NCBI RefSeq assembly: GCF_014467015.1
Contig: NZ_CP058559.1
Location: 434,001 to 498,000 of the forward strand
Direction of reading: 5' to 3'
Length of the DNA: 64,000 nucleotides
Source of the DNA: Alkalicella caledoniensis
GTDB lineage: Bacteria > Bacillota > Proteinivoracia > Proteinivoracales > Proteinivoracaceae
Shown here: positions 37,622 to 45,473 of the stretch, one piece after another
Numbering within the stretch: position 1 is the first letter of the stretch
Layout: every line of letters begins with the position of its first letter
The notes under the pieces: model-generated
Database searches by the model: none
Told to the model about the DNA's origin: nothing
The model's input: only the letters and a program-made list of their open reading frames with translations
Translations under genes and position numbers: made by a program

Positions 37622-37894
37622 TTAGTATAACTCACCATTGTAGACTGTATATTTTTGTAGTACTTCTCCCTTTGGACCAACTAACCAAAGTTCAGTATGA
37701 CAACCGAAATTCTTCATTTCCCCTGTTATTTCACCACTGTAGCCTGTTTCTGCCTTATAGTTATCTATGGCGTTAATTACAATGTCGTCATTATTTGAAG
37801 CTGCATTTCTGCCTCTAGTCATTGGGTTAAATACAGCCAATAAGACTACTGCTAGTAAACCTATTATTAAAATATCTTTAACTTTATTAGACAT
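37622..37894 (-). CDS. Hypothetical single-pass membrane protein, 90 residues
   Basis: An N-terminal hydrophobic helix (residues 7-23) is followed by a small extracytoplasmic domain (30-90) containing one Cys (FGCHTELWLVGPKG). No family recognised. The TMRGRN after the helix fits inside-negative topology poorly, so orientation is uncertain. AGGTAAGG-type site precedes the ATG. Same strand as the M56/BlaI genes upstream; 60 bases of AT-rich sequence separate it from the short M56 tail frame. Confidence 0.6.
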   Translation of the reverse strand: MSNKVKDILIIGLLAVVLLAVFNPMTRGRNAASNNDDIVINAIDNYKAETGYSGEITGEMKNFGCHTELWLVGPKGEVLQKYTVYNGELY

Positions 37895-37955
37895 AAAACC
37901 TTACCTCCTAAATTATTCTAACTTTTTATATAGCTAGAAATTTCGTAGTTGAGAT

Positions 37956-38105
37956 CTAGCATATTCTGGAGATTATTCCTACTAAAATCATTATATAAGA
38001 TCCAATTATAATAAAATCTTTGTATATTATTTTTTTATCTTGTTTTAAACCCATAATTCTATCAGTAAATGAACCATGGGAAAACTTAGCCAGATATGGA
38101 TTCAT
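37956..38105 (-). CDS. 49-residue frame overlapping the M56 gene, probable M56 C-terminus in another frame
   Basis: The M56 frame ends at TGA that overlaps an ATG (ATGA), and the -1 frame continues for 49 codons: a segment with GSFTDRIMGLKQ and a final hydrophobic helix ending GIISRIC. M56 peptidases usually go on after the metal-ligand region with a basic RI-x-x-L segment and a last membrane helix, and this is what the second frame encodes. So the pair is either one gene broken by a one-base indel or two translationally coupled frames. Confidence 0.55.
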   Translation of the reverse strand: MNPYLAKFSHGSFTDRIMGLKQDKKIIYKDFIIIGSYIMILVGIISRIC

Positions 38106-38845
38106 ATTTGTTTTGCTACTTTTATATAGCATTTATTCAAGGTTTCTTGGGAAAAATGTGTTGCAGCTCCTTTGTCACAACTAATTTCTCTACAGATGAA
38201 GTATTTTTTTAAAGCTAAGTCAACGAGGGGGTTAAAAAACATTAAGTCCCTTACAAAAATCAAAATTAACTTAAGTAAATTATCTTTAGATTTCCCATGT
38301 CCAGCTTCATGTATAAGTATACAACCTAACTCGTCTTTCTCTAGGGTATCCACCATTTCTTTGGAGATGTATATTTTAGGATTAAGAAATCCTAAAGTGA
38401 ACACTGTACCCATTGGTAAATCTACTATATAAACAGGTATAGCTAAATCAAGTTTCTTCCTAATAATTTTCTGTAGATCTTCAGAGTATAGGGAATAGAT
38501 GGAAACTGTCTTTCTTATTTTGTAATACCCATAGATACCTTTAGATGTCCTAAAAAGGGCATATGCCAAAAACAATATTAATAATGGAAATAGTATATTT
38601 CCTAATTTTCCACTTAAAAAACATAAATAATGCAAGCCCTTACCTTCTCGAATAAAAATGCAACTTTTCCTACTATATTCCAAAGAGTATGCTAAAGGTC
38701 CAATCATAAGCACAGATAACCACAGCATTCCAGTAATAGTATTATTTTTGATGAAATACCGTGTTATAAAATGCACCATTACATAGGAAACCATGGTTAC
38801 TACAATACTATAGGTGATAAAAGGGTGGCTTATGAGATTGTACAT
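38102..38845 (-). CDS. M56 (BlaR1/MecR1-like) membrane metallopeptidase, short
   Basis: 247 residues: four hydrophobic segments, and a gluzincin motif HEAGH in CILIHEAGHGKSKDN (about residue 188) with the third ligand in FICREISCDKGA. Unlike BlaR1 there is no extracellular penicillin-sensor domain. It would cleave, or signal inactivation of, the BlaI-type repressor encoded 22 bases upstream. The C-terminus seems to continue in another frame (37956-38105). The inducing signal is unknown. Confidence 0.85.
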   Translation of the reverse strand: MYNLISHPFITYSIVVTMVSYVMVHFITRYFIKNNTITGMLWLSVLMIGPLAYSLEYSRKSCIFIREGKGLHYLCFLSGKLGNILFPLLILFLAYALFRTSKGIYGYYKIRKTVSIYSLYSEDLQKIIRKKLDLAIPVYIVDLPMGTVFTLGFLNPKIYISKEMVDTLEKDELGCILIHEAGHGKSKDNLLKLILIFVRDLMFFNPLVDLALKKYFICREISCDKGAATHFSQETLNKCYIKVAKQI

Positions 38846-38867
38846 GTTTTTACCTCCTAGCTGAAGC

Positions 38868-39275
38868 CTATACCTCGTCTTTCACTAGTTGTTCAATTTT
38901 ATCTAACTCGTCTTTACTTACCTCAGAAGCAAAGTGTGATAATACTTGATCTTTATAATCCTCCATTAAACCCTTTATAACACTGGAAACAATACTTTTT
39001 TGAAATTCGTCCTTAGTAATAACGCTATTGTAAATATATGCAGCAGTGTTCTCACACTTGTTTTTTTCTAAGTAACCTTTTTTAGCAAGTCTACCCATAA
39101 CTGTCATTACAGTAGTATAAGCAATATTTCTGTTTCTATTTAATTTATCACATACCTCACGGACAGTAACCGGTTCACTATCCCATATAACATCTAAGAT
39201 ATCAGCCTCTAGTTCCCCAAGTACTTTTTTAGTTCCCCTTTGAAATGGTTTGAAATCAGAAAAAATTAGTTTCAT
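38868..39275 (-). CDS. blaI: BlaI/MecI-family repressor
   Basis: 135 residues: N-terminal winged helix (about 10-75) with LEADILDVIWDSEPVTVREV and NIAYTTVMTVMGRLAKKG, followed by a short dimerisation region. The family represses beta-lactamase or other envelope-stress genes until an M56 protease triggers cleavage. AGGGGAGC precedes the ATG. Its own promoter carries a perfect palindrome next to the -10 (39296-39309), so it is very likely autoregulated. No beta-lactamase is nearby, so the regulon is probably something else. Confidence 0.92.
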   Translation of the reverse strand: MKLIFSDFKPFQRGTKKVLGELEADILDVIWDSEPVTVREVCDKLNRNRNIAYTTVMTVMGRLAKKGYLEKNKCENTAAYIYNSVITKDEFQKSIVSSVIKGLMEDYKDQVLSHFASEVSKDELDKIEQLVKDEV

Positions 39276-39295
39276 AAAAAAAGCTCCCCTTTTGT

Positions 39296-39344
39296 CCAGT
39301 ATTTACTGGTATTATATAATATCTGGCTACTACATGCAATAGTA
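39296..39344 (-). promoter_or_regulatory. blaI promoter with palindromic operator
   Basis: Minus-strand TTGCAT (39334-39339), 17-base spacer, perfect TATAAT (39311-39316). One base downstream is the palindrome CCAGTA-AA-TACTGG (39296-39309); a looser TACTA-N7-TAGTA dyad (39328-39344) overlaps the -35. Placement over the start site is that of a repressor operator. Confidence 0.7.
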
Positions 39345-39443
39345 CTAATAATTATAGTTTTTTTTAATTTCTGCATACAAAACATATAAAAAAGCAAAGA
39401 TATTATTAGAATTTATTTTAAAAAGAACTGGAGGCGACCTTTA

Positions 39444-39608
39444 ATGGGTGGTAAAACAACAAGTTACATTGTTGCAGGTTTAGGTGTTGTAGTTTCATTA
39501 ATTGGTTGGTACATTAGGGGAGAACTAGGAGCTGGTATTCTAGGCTTCGGGTTAGCTCATATAGTACTTGGCCTTTTAGATACCGCAAGACCTTCGGTCA
39601 GATCATAG
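39444..39608 (+). CDS. Small two-helix membrane protein, 54 residues
   Basis: Short gene with GGAGG 11 bases before ATG and TAG at 39606. The product begins MGGKTTSYIVAGLGVVVSL, has one or two hydrophobic segments (7-23 and 29-46) with many glycines, and a polar tail. No family recognised. It is transcribed away from blaI, sharing a 168-base intergenic region with it, and ends before a strong terminator. Possible member of the BlaI regulon, by position only. Confidence 0.7.
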   Translation: MGGKTTSYIVAGLGVVVSLIGWYIRGELGAGILGFGLAHIVLGLLDTARPSVRS

Positions 39609-39639
39609 GGTAACTGTAAAGCATGATTCTTGAAAAAAT

Positions 39640-39690
39640 AACATAAATAAAAGTGGCTAACAATATGTGCTAGCCACTTTTATTTATGTT
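39640..39690. terminator. Bidirectional terminator, 20-bp perfect stem
   Basis: AACATAAATAAAAGTGGCTA (39640-39659) and its exact complement (39671-39690) with an 11-base loop between convergent genes. The zip stop codon is inside the stem. Confidence 0.85.
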
Positions 39691-40406
39691 ATTAAAAAAC
39701 CCAGTAAGAAGCCACATAAAAGTCCTAAATTAGCCCAATGTGAATGAGTCTTATGGGAGTGCGGTATCAGTTCATCACTAACGATGTAAATCATAGCACC
39801 TGCTGCTAAACTCAGTGCTATAGAAACAAAACTTTCTGATAAACCAAATAACAAAAAGCCTATAGCTGTACCTAAAGGTGTCATCATACCAGCAACTAGG
39901 GTAAGTAATAATACCTTACCTTTACTTACACCCCCACCTAAGAGGGGTACCGCAGTGGCCATACCTTCAGGAATGTTGTGAACAGCAAGGGCTATAGCTA
40001 TGGAGATCCCTAGTGCTTCTTCAGCCACAAAGCCTGCTCCTATTGCTAAACCTTCTGGCAGATTATGTAAGGCTATTCCTAAGAATATAAAGTAACCCAT
40101 TTTTTTTAACTGAGATTCTCCGTTATCTCTTTCCCCTGTCCCCATATGAGAGTGGGGAACTAATAGATCTAGTAAAAACATCAGGAGTGCCCCTAATATA
40201 AAGCCAAGGGCAGTGTTAAATACTCCCCCCAAATCTACAGCTTCAGGTATAAGTTCAAGGGTTGAAATAGCAATCATAATACCTGCTGCAAATCCCATCA
40301 TTACAGAAACCATTTTTTCACTGGGCTTTTTTAAGAATATCACTACTAAAGCTCCAAGGGCAGTTGCAAGGCCTGCTAAACCACTAACAACTATAGTCTC
40401 AAACAT
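39684..40406 (-). CDS. ZIP-family divalent metal transporter
   Basis: 240-residue membrane protein with eight predicted helices and a His-rich loop between helices 3 and 4 (VPHSHMGTGERD). The conserved metal-site motifs of the ZupT/GufA branch are present: HNLPEGLAIGAG (helix 4) and HNIPEGMATAVP (helix 5). Probably takes up zinc or other divalent metals. The promoter has a Fur/Zur-like box over its -35 (40458-40472), which fits control by metal. Confidence 0.92.
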   Translation of the reverse strand: MFETIVVSGLAGLATALGALVVIFLKKPSEKMVSVMMGFAAGIMIAISTLELIPEAVDLGGVFNTALGFILGALLMFLLDLLVPHSHMGTGERDNGESQLKKMGYFIFLGIALHNLPEGLAIGAGFVAEEALGISIAIALAVHNIPEGMATAVPLLGGGVSKGKVLLLTLVAGMMTPLGTAIGFLLFGLSESFVSIALSLAAGAMIYIVSDELIPHSHKTHSHWANLGLLCGFLLGFLIT

Positions 40407-40434
40407 TTTACCACCTCTTTTCTATGATATTTTT

Positions 40435-40472
40435 ATTATAACACACTTTGTTATAAATGATAATTATTACTA
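40435..40472 (-). promoter_or_regulatory. ZIP promoter with Fur/Zur-like box
   Basis: Minus-strand TTATCA (40458-40463), 17-base spacer, perfect TATAAT (40435-40440). The -35 lies within TGATAATTATTACTA (40458-40472, plus strand), which matches the 7-1-7 dyad of Fur boxes (TGATAATNATTATCA) at 12 of 14 positions and Zur boxes at 11 of 14. Confidence 0.6.
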
Positions 40473-40503
40473 CTAGCTTAGAATTAAAGTAGCACCATAG
40501 CAT

Positions 40504-40541
40504 AATATTAGAAGGTGGTTAGGCTACCACCTTCTAATATT
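40504..40541. terminator. Perfect 16-bp stem after tldE
   Basis: AATATTAGAAGGTGGT/ACCACCTTCTAATATT with a six-base loop, 20 bases beyond the tldE stop. The tail is AT-rich without a long T-run, so its efficiency is uncertain. Confidence 0.6.
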
Positions 40542-40560
40542 TATATATTTATATATTTAC

Positions 40561-41910
40561 CTATCCTGATACTGCTATTCCTTTAACCCTCAAAGAGGGT
40601 GAGCCAAAATTACCCCTAGATGGTAGACCAAATTCTAAGTCATCTGCTATGTCCTCAATCTCATTAAGCAATTCGTAGAAGTTGCCTGCTATAGTTATTT
40701 GATCAACTGGTCTAATAATTTTACCATTTTGAACTAAGTAACCTTGAGCTGCTAAAGAGAAATCACCAGAAACAGCATTTGTTCCAGAGTGTAACCCTTG
40801 TAAATCTGTTATTATTATTCCTTCTTCAACATTTTCAACTAACTGGTCATATGTCTTTTCCCCTGGACTGATATACATATTAGATGGGGCAATCCCAACT
40901 GAGCCTTTAAAGGAGGCTTTATAGGCATTGCCTGTGGATTCAGTGCCATCCTTCTTAGCAGTTTTTAGGTTGTGTAAAAATGTATTAAGCTTTCCTTGGG
41001 AAACTATCTCTTTTTTATAAGTAGCTACTCCTTCAGCATCAAAGGGTGTTGATGCAAATCCATTCTCCATTAAAGGATCGTCAATTATGGTAATTTTCTC
41101 TGAGGCAATATTTTTGCCTAGTTTACCCTTTAAAAGGGATAAATCCTTTTGAACATTTTCTGCAGAAAAGATAGAGCTAAATGTTTCTAACATTGTGTTT
41201 GCTGCATCATTTCTAAAGATTACAGGATAGTTTTTAGATTTTACTGTTTCAGCACCTAACATAGATACAGCTTCTTTAACTGCTTTCTCTGCTATTTTTT
41301 TAGCATGAAAGTCAGTTATATTTGTTGAAGCCACAAACTTAGCTCCTGTTTTTATATTTTCCCCTTCTTTAACCACAACGGATAGGTAACAGTATGCTAA
41401 GTTATCTTTAGCAGATTTCTCAAGGCCCTTATTGTTAATTATGATTCTTTCCCCTTCTCCAGAAGCCATCATACAGTAGTTAACTGCCACTACCCTACTA
41501 TCTAAAGCAAAAGCTTCTTTTTCTAGGTCCTTTGCAAATTGTATTTTCTTCTCCGGTGTAAACTCATCAAGGGCTTTTGAATACCCTTCAAAATCATTAT
41601 ATTTTTCCGAACCGGCAAAAATTTCAACCTCGTCCTCATCCTCTATTATCATTGCGTTTCCTTTTGCCTCTTCAATTAGAATGCCCAAGGATGTTTCATC
41701 TACCTTTTCAGTAAAAGCGTATCCCATCTTGCCTTTATAAAGTCCTCTAAAAGCTAGGCCTGATTCATCGGCTACTGTATAGTTGTCAACTTCTCCTTTA
41801 AATATCTTAACATTAAAATTGTTACTTGCATTAAAATAAACTTCCATATCTGTAAACCCATTCTCAGTTCCTAAACTAAAAAGCTTTTCTTTGAAATCTC
41901 TTATATTCAT
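40561..41910 (-). CDS. tldE: TldE/PmbA-type subunit of TldD/TldE metalloprotease
   Basis: 449-residue soluble protein of the PmbA/TldE family. It pairs with TldD to form a heterodimeric protease that digests unfolded peptides and, in E. coli, matures microcin B17. TldE lacks the metal-binding motif and helps shape the tunnel. Recognisable family segments include DESGLAFRGLYKGKMGYAFTE and the C-terminal GNFYELLNEIEDIADDL with SPSLRVKGIAVSG. It starts three bases after tldD. Confidence 0.93.
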   Translation of the reverse strand: MNIRDFKEKLFSLGTENGFTDMEVYFNASNNFNVKIFKGEVDNYTVADESGLAFRGLYKGKMGYAFTEKVDETSLGILIEEAKGNAMIIEDEDEVEIFAGSEKYNDFEGYSKALDEFTPEKKIQFAKDLEKEAFALDSRVVAVNYCMMASGEGERIIINNKGLEKSAKDNLAYCYLSVVVKEGENIKTGAKFVASTNITDFHAKKIAEKAVKEAVSMLGAETVKSKNYPVIFRNDAANTMLETFSSIFSAENVQKDLSLLKGKLGKNIASEKITIIDDPLMENGFASTPFDAEGVATYKKEIVSQGKLNTFLHNLKTAKKDGTESTGNAYKASFKGSVGIAPSNMYISPGEKTYDQLVENVEEGIIITDLQGLHSGTNAVSGDFSLAAQGYLVQNGKIIRPVDQITIAGNFYELLNEIEDIADDLEFGLPSRGNFGSPSLRVKGIAVSG

Positions 41911-41913
41911 AGA

Positions 41914-43302
41914 CTACTCCCCCTTTCTTCCGCCAACTGTTATTTCAGACACCCTAATCATAGGTTGACCAACATTTGTAGGTATTGCCCCACTTAATGA
42001 TCCACACATGCCTTGACCAAGACCAAGATTATTTCCCACCATATCAATTTTCTTTAGTACATCTATACCTCGACCAATAAGGGTTGCGCTTCTCACTGGT
42101 CTATCTATCTTACCATTTTTCACTAGATATCCTTCATTAACGGCGAAGTTAAATTCACCAGTTGCAGGGTTTACAGATCCACCGCCCATGTACTTAGCAA
42201 ACAATCCATACTCAGTATTTGCTATGATCTCCTCTGGTGTTGATTTCCCTCCAGCAATATAGGTGTTAGTCATCCTAGAAGTCGGGGCAAACTTGTAGTT
42301 TTGTCTTCTACCACTGCCAGTTGGCTCCATACCCATACGACGAGCGTTTAATTTATCTATCATATATCCCTTTAGGATACCATCTTCAATAAGTATATTT
42401 TTTTGAGTTTTCATTCCTTCATCGTCAATATTGGATGAACCCCAGGCATTAGGTATAGTACCATCGTCAATAGCAGTTACTAGTTCTGAGGCCACTTGTT
42501 CTCCAACCTTATCTGCGAACACAGACGTCTTCTTTGCAACCGAAGTAGCTTCTAAACCATGTCCACAAGCCTCATGGAATATAACACCTCCGAACTCATT
42601 ATCAATGATAACTGGCATTTTACCACTAGGACAAAGCTCAGCATTAATCATAGTAGTAGCTATGCGGGCTGCTTCTGTTGCGTAATAATCAACATCAATT
42701 CCATCAAAAAATTCAAAACCTTTATGGGCACCAGGTCCATAAAATCCTGATTGCTTCTCTGTACCTTTAGATGCAATAGCTTCAATGGGAAGTCGTGTTC
42801 TAATTCTACGGTCTTCCACAAACAAACCTTCAGTGTTTGCAATTAATATTTTTTGGTCAACATCTAGGTATCGAACTACAACTTGACTAATTTCAGAACT
42901 ATAATTTTTGGCAACTGAATAGGCTCTTTTCATAATTTCTACTTTTTGATTCTTAGATACAGTGTTTGGTATCTTTGCAATAGGGTGATTATTTAATATA
43001 TCAACTTTAGTTAAGTTGATAACCAAATCACCTTTGGTGCCTTTTAAAGCTGCGGCCGCAGTACTTGCCACCTTTAATAGATTCTCTTTTGAACTATCAT
43101 TTGTATAGGCATATACAGAATTGTGTCCTTTAAAAATCCTTATACCGATACCATAGTCTCGCCCAGAGTTACTTTCTTCAACAATACCTCCTATCATACC
43201 GATAGCTGTCGTTTGTGTATCTTCCACAAAAACTTCTGCGAAATCACCACCAGTGGTTAAAGCTTGGTTTAAAACTTCTTGAACTAAAGCTTTATCTAAC
43301 AC
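41914..43302 (-). CDS. tldD: TldD-type zinc metalloprotease subunit
   Basis: 462 residues. The metal site is HEACGH (243-248), the HExxxH motif typical of TldD, with the third ligand expected in the C-terminal region around GMCGSLSGAIP. Forms an active dimer with the TldE protein encoded next. The start ATG is preceded by AAGGGGG. The natural substrate in Clostridia is unknown; no bacteriocin or peptide precursor gene is visible nearby. Confidence 0.94.
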   Translation of the reverse strand: MLDKALVQEVLNQALTTGGDFAEVFVEDTQTTAIGMIGGIVEESNSGRDYGIGIRIFKGHNSVYAYTNDSSKENLLKVASTAAAALKGTKGDLVINLTKVDILNNHPIAKIPNTVSKNQKVEIMKRAYSVAKNYSSEISQVVVRYLDVDQKILIANTEGLFVEDRRIRTRLPIEAIASKGTEKQSGFYGPGAHKGFEFFDGIDVDYYATEAARIATTMINAELCPSGKMPVIIDNEFGGVIFHEACGHGLEATSVAKKTSVFADKVGEQVASELVTAIDDGTIPNAWGSSNIDDEGMKTQKNILIEDGILKGYMIDKLNARRMGMEPTGSGRRQNYKFAPTSRMTNTYIAGGKSTPEEIIANTEYGLFAKYMGGGSVNPATGEFNFAVNEGYLVKNGKIDRPVRSATLIGRGIDVLKKIDMVGNNLGLGQGMCGSLSGAIPTNVGQPMIRVSEITVGGRKGE

Positions 43303-43486
43303 ATCGTTACCCCCTTAATAATAAATTTCGTTACTCTAAATTTATATTTCTATATTTTTTTGATAATTCCTTCTAAAGATCTTAAAAAAAATAGATTTAA
43401 GCCTACTAGTATTACTTTAGTAGTACTCTTATTTTAATTTAGCCATAATGGTGGTATAATATGTTTTTAGAGGGGAGGCTAAAATA

Positions 43487-43933
43487 GTGGCTAGAATAGT
43501 TAACTCAAAAAATTCAATGAGCAATACTAGACTAATTGACAATGTAAGGTTAAATAGAAGTGGGATAGACCAAAAAGTTTCTCCCTTTGAACTTCAGTTT
43601 AAAATATCTCATTTAAAAAGTGAGTTAGACCAGTTGTTAGTAGATATAGATGAACAAGGTAAAAGTCTTAGTGAAAAAATGACCCTTAAGGATTTAAAAA
43701 AGTATCATAGTTTGATTGCCTCCTACATAAAAAAGGCTACTGGGGAAATGTATAGATTAAAGAGTGAAAATGGAGATTATTATAATCCCCATAAAATATA
43801 TATGACTATCGAAAAAATTGACGAAGAACTGGAAAACATAACACAAAATCTATTGAGTACAGAAAGTGATAATTTATATGTATTAGATAAGATTAATTTT
43901 ATAAAAGGATTATTGATTAATATTGAAGTGTAG
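43487..43933 (+). CDS. yaaR: YaaR/DUF327-family protein
   Basis: 148-residue soluble, largely helical protein of the DUF327 family. Characteristic segments are FELQFKISHLKSELDQLLVDI, GKSLSEKMTLKDLKKYHSLI and LLSTESDNLYVLDKINFIKGLLI. Its role is not established; in Bacillus the gene sits with DNA-replication clamp-loader genes, which is not the case here. GTG is the start, preceded by GAGGGGAGG, and TATAAT lies at 43457-43462 as a likely -10. Stands alone between tldD and a convergent acetyltransferase. Confidence 0.85.
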   Translation: MARIVNSKNSMSNTRLIDNVRLNRSGIDQKVSPFELQFKISHLKSELDQLLVDIDEQGKSLSEKMTLKDLKKYHSLIASYIKKATGEMYRLKSENGDYYNPHKIYMTIEKIDEELENITQNLLSTESDNLYVLDKINFIKGLLINIEV

Positions 43934-43987
43934 TTTCCGTAGCCAGTTAGGCATTTATGTTCAGGAACTAGATTAATAAATGATTGT

Positions 43988-44026
43988 AAAAAAAGGTAAG
44001 CAGAATAACAAACTGCTTACCTTTTT
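43988..44026. terminator. Bidirectional terminator after yaaR
   Basis: AAAAAAGGTAAGCAG/CTGCTTACCTTTTTT with a short loop between convergent genes; T-runs on both strands. Confidence 0.88.
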
Positions 44027-44050
44027 TATTGATCCTAATAGCCATCCACG

Positions 44051-44794
44051 CTACTTAATTAAGTATCTATATTCCCGTTGTATCTCTTTGAAACCTATTT
44101 TCTTAATTAGCCCCATTGCTGCTTCATTTGTTATCTTTAAGTTGAAAACAATTTGTTCTTCTTTTTCAAATGCTTTCTCTAAGGATTTGCTAAGTATTTC
44201 CCCGGCAAACCCCCTACGACGTCGCATTGGGTGTATTTCTAATCTATAAACTTCGGCAACTCCCTTTGTCAGTGTATCAATATAACACCAACCCACTAAA
44301 GTATTATCTTCTTCTAATATTCCATAAACCCTTTGGTTTTGCCTTAAAAAGTCAAGTAACTCAGGGCTAAACCACTTATCTTTGCACTGATTTATTTCAT
44401 CATACTCCAATAACACAGCATTTGATTTCTTCTTAGCATTAAAATTTTCCCTGTTACATACATAGTAAATGTTTTCATTTTTGATTATCTGATATTCCTT
44501 ACTCTCTATGTAATTTCCAATCCATTTCTCGTAGCAATGAATATAGCCAGGTAGTTCTCTTTTCACAAAAGCATAAAAAATGTTTAGTTCTTCTCCAGTT
44601 TTTGGGCTTACCCAATAAAGATTTTGTCGTTTGATTAAAAAACCATTATTTTGACCACAAGTTACTTGGAAAATTTCCCATGGCCCTGGGTTTAGAGCCT
44701 GTTCTAAAAGCCAGACAAGATCGTAGTTCTTCAATATATCTCCCTTCAGCTTAGAAATTACATCTCTTATTTTTGAATTGTTCAATTTTTCCAT
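44051..44794 (-). CDS. GNAT-family N-acetyltransferase
   Basis: 247 residues, a GNAT domain in the C-terminal half. VYRLEIHPMRRRRGFAGEIL holds the acetyl-CoA loop RRRRGFAG, followed by NLKITNEAAMGLIKKIGF. The N-terminal part (1-120) is unrelated to the first acetyltransferase of the window and not recognised. The ATG at 44794 follows AAAGGA; in-frame ATGs at 44803 and 44827 are also open. Substrate unknown. Confidence 0.82.
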   Translation of the reverse strand: MEKLNNSKIRDVISKLKGDILKNYDLVWLLEQALNPGPWEIFQVTCGQNNGFLIKRQNLYWVSPKTGEELNIFYAFVKRELPGYIHCYEKWIGNYIESKEYQIIKNENIYYVCNRENFNAKKKSNAVLLEYDEINQCKDKWFSPELLDFLRQNQRVYGILEEDNTLVGWCYIDTLTKGVAEVYRLEIHPMRRRRGFAGEILSKSLEKAFEKEEQIVFNLKITNEAAMGLIKKIGFKEIQREYRYLIK

Positions 44795-44902
44795 ATATAT
44801 CATTCCTTTTGATTTTAGTTCCAGCATATATTTTATTATAAAAGGTCAAAATATTAAACGTAAGGGTAAAAAAATATTTCTTTTCAAGGGAGGTCAAAGC
44901 AA

Positions 44903-45115
44903 TTGAATCAAAATCAACAGCTTTCTCAAAAAGAACTTAATTATGTAGAAGATCAATTATCAGCTGAACAGTTAACAATGACTAAACTTCGCTTTTATGC
45001 CGAGCAAACAAATGACCCTGAAATCAGAGAAGAGTGTCAAAACTTAGCTAACAAGCATCAACAGCATTATAACACTTTACTCAAACACTTACGTACTAAC
45101 CAAAATCTGCAATAA
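44903..45115 (+). CDS. Small CotF-related spore coat-type protein
   Basis: 70 residues, Gln/Asn-rich start (MNQNQQLSQKELNYVEDQL), then a helical pair with RFYAEQTNDPEIREECQNLANKHQQHYNTLL split over two helices. This resembles half of the CotF four-helix unit found in spore coat and ferritin-like proteins. TTG start, with a strong AAGGGAGG seven to eight bases upstream. It forms an operon with the CotF gene 13 bases downstream. Confidence 0.8.
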   Translation: MNQNQQLSQKELNYVEDQLSAEQLTMTKLRFYAEQTNDPEIREECQNLANKHQQHYNTLLKHLRTNQNLQ

Positions 45116-45128
45116 CGGAGGGATAAAA

Positions 45129-45419
45129 TTGGCAAATAACCAAAATCAAAATCAAAGTTTATCAGCTAAAGATATACTACACGATTGTATCTCTTGTGAG
45201 AAACACTTATCCCATCTTTACAATGATGGTGCTAATGAAGCTACAAACCCTCAATTAAGACAAGATATGCTTAATATCTTAATGGATGAGCACAATTTAC
45301 AAGCATCTATTTATAATGTAATGCAGCAAAGGGGCATGTATCAAGTGAAGCCAGCGGATACACAATCAATAGCACAAGCTCAACAAAAATATACTAATCC
45401 TCAACAACAGCAACAATAA
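45129..45419 (+). CDS. CotF-family spore coat protein
   Basis: 96 residues with the CotF pattern: SAKDILHDCISCEKHLSHLYNDG, then RQDMLNILMDEHNLQASIYNVMQQRGMY (here two helices), and a Gln-rich tail ending in five Q. Structural protein of the spore coat. TTG start with CGGAGGG upstream; the shared TTG start and Asn/Gln-rich N-termini of this and the preceding gene suggest duplication. A strong terminator follows. Sporulation sigma control is expected but no clear promoter is seen. Confidence 0.88.
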   Translation: MANNQNQNQSLSAKDILHDCISCEKHLSHLYNDGANEATNPQLRQDMLNILMDEHNLQASIYNVMQQRGMYQVKPADTQSIAQAQQKYTNPQQQQQ

Positions 45420-45442
45420 TAATATATAATAGTAATTCAGTA

Positions 45443-45473
45443 AGTAAAGGCTATTCTAGCCTTTACTTTTTTT
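45443..45473 (+). terminator. Intrinsic terminator of cotF-type operon
   Basis: AGTAAAGGCTA-TTC-TAGCCTTTACT followed by seven T on the plus strand. It runs up to the stop codon of the convergent HD-domain gene. Confidence 0.92.

Noticed and set aside
37956-38105. Programmed -1 frameshift in the M56 gene
   Set aside because: No standard slippery heptamer is found at the junction; coupling or mutation is simpler, so it is listed only as a split gene.
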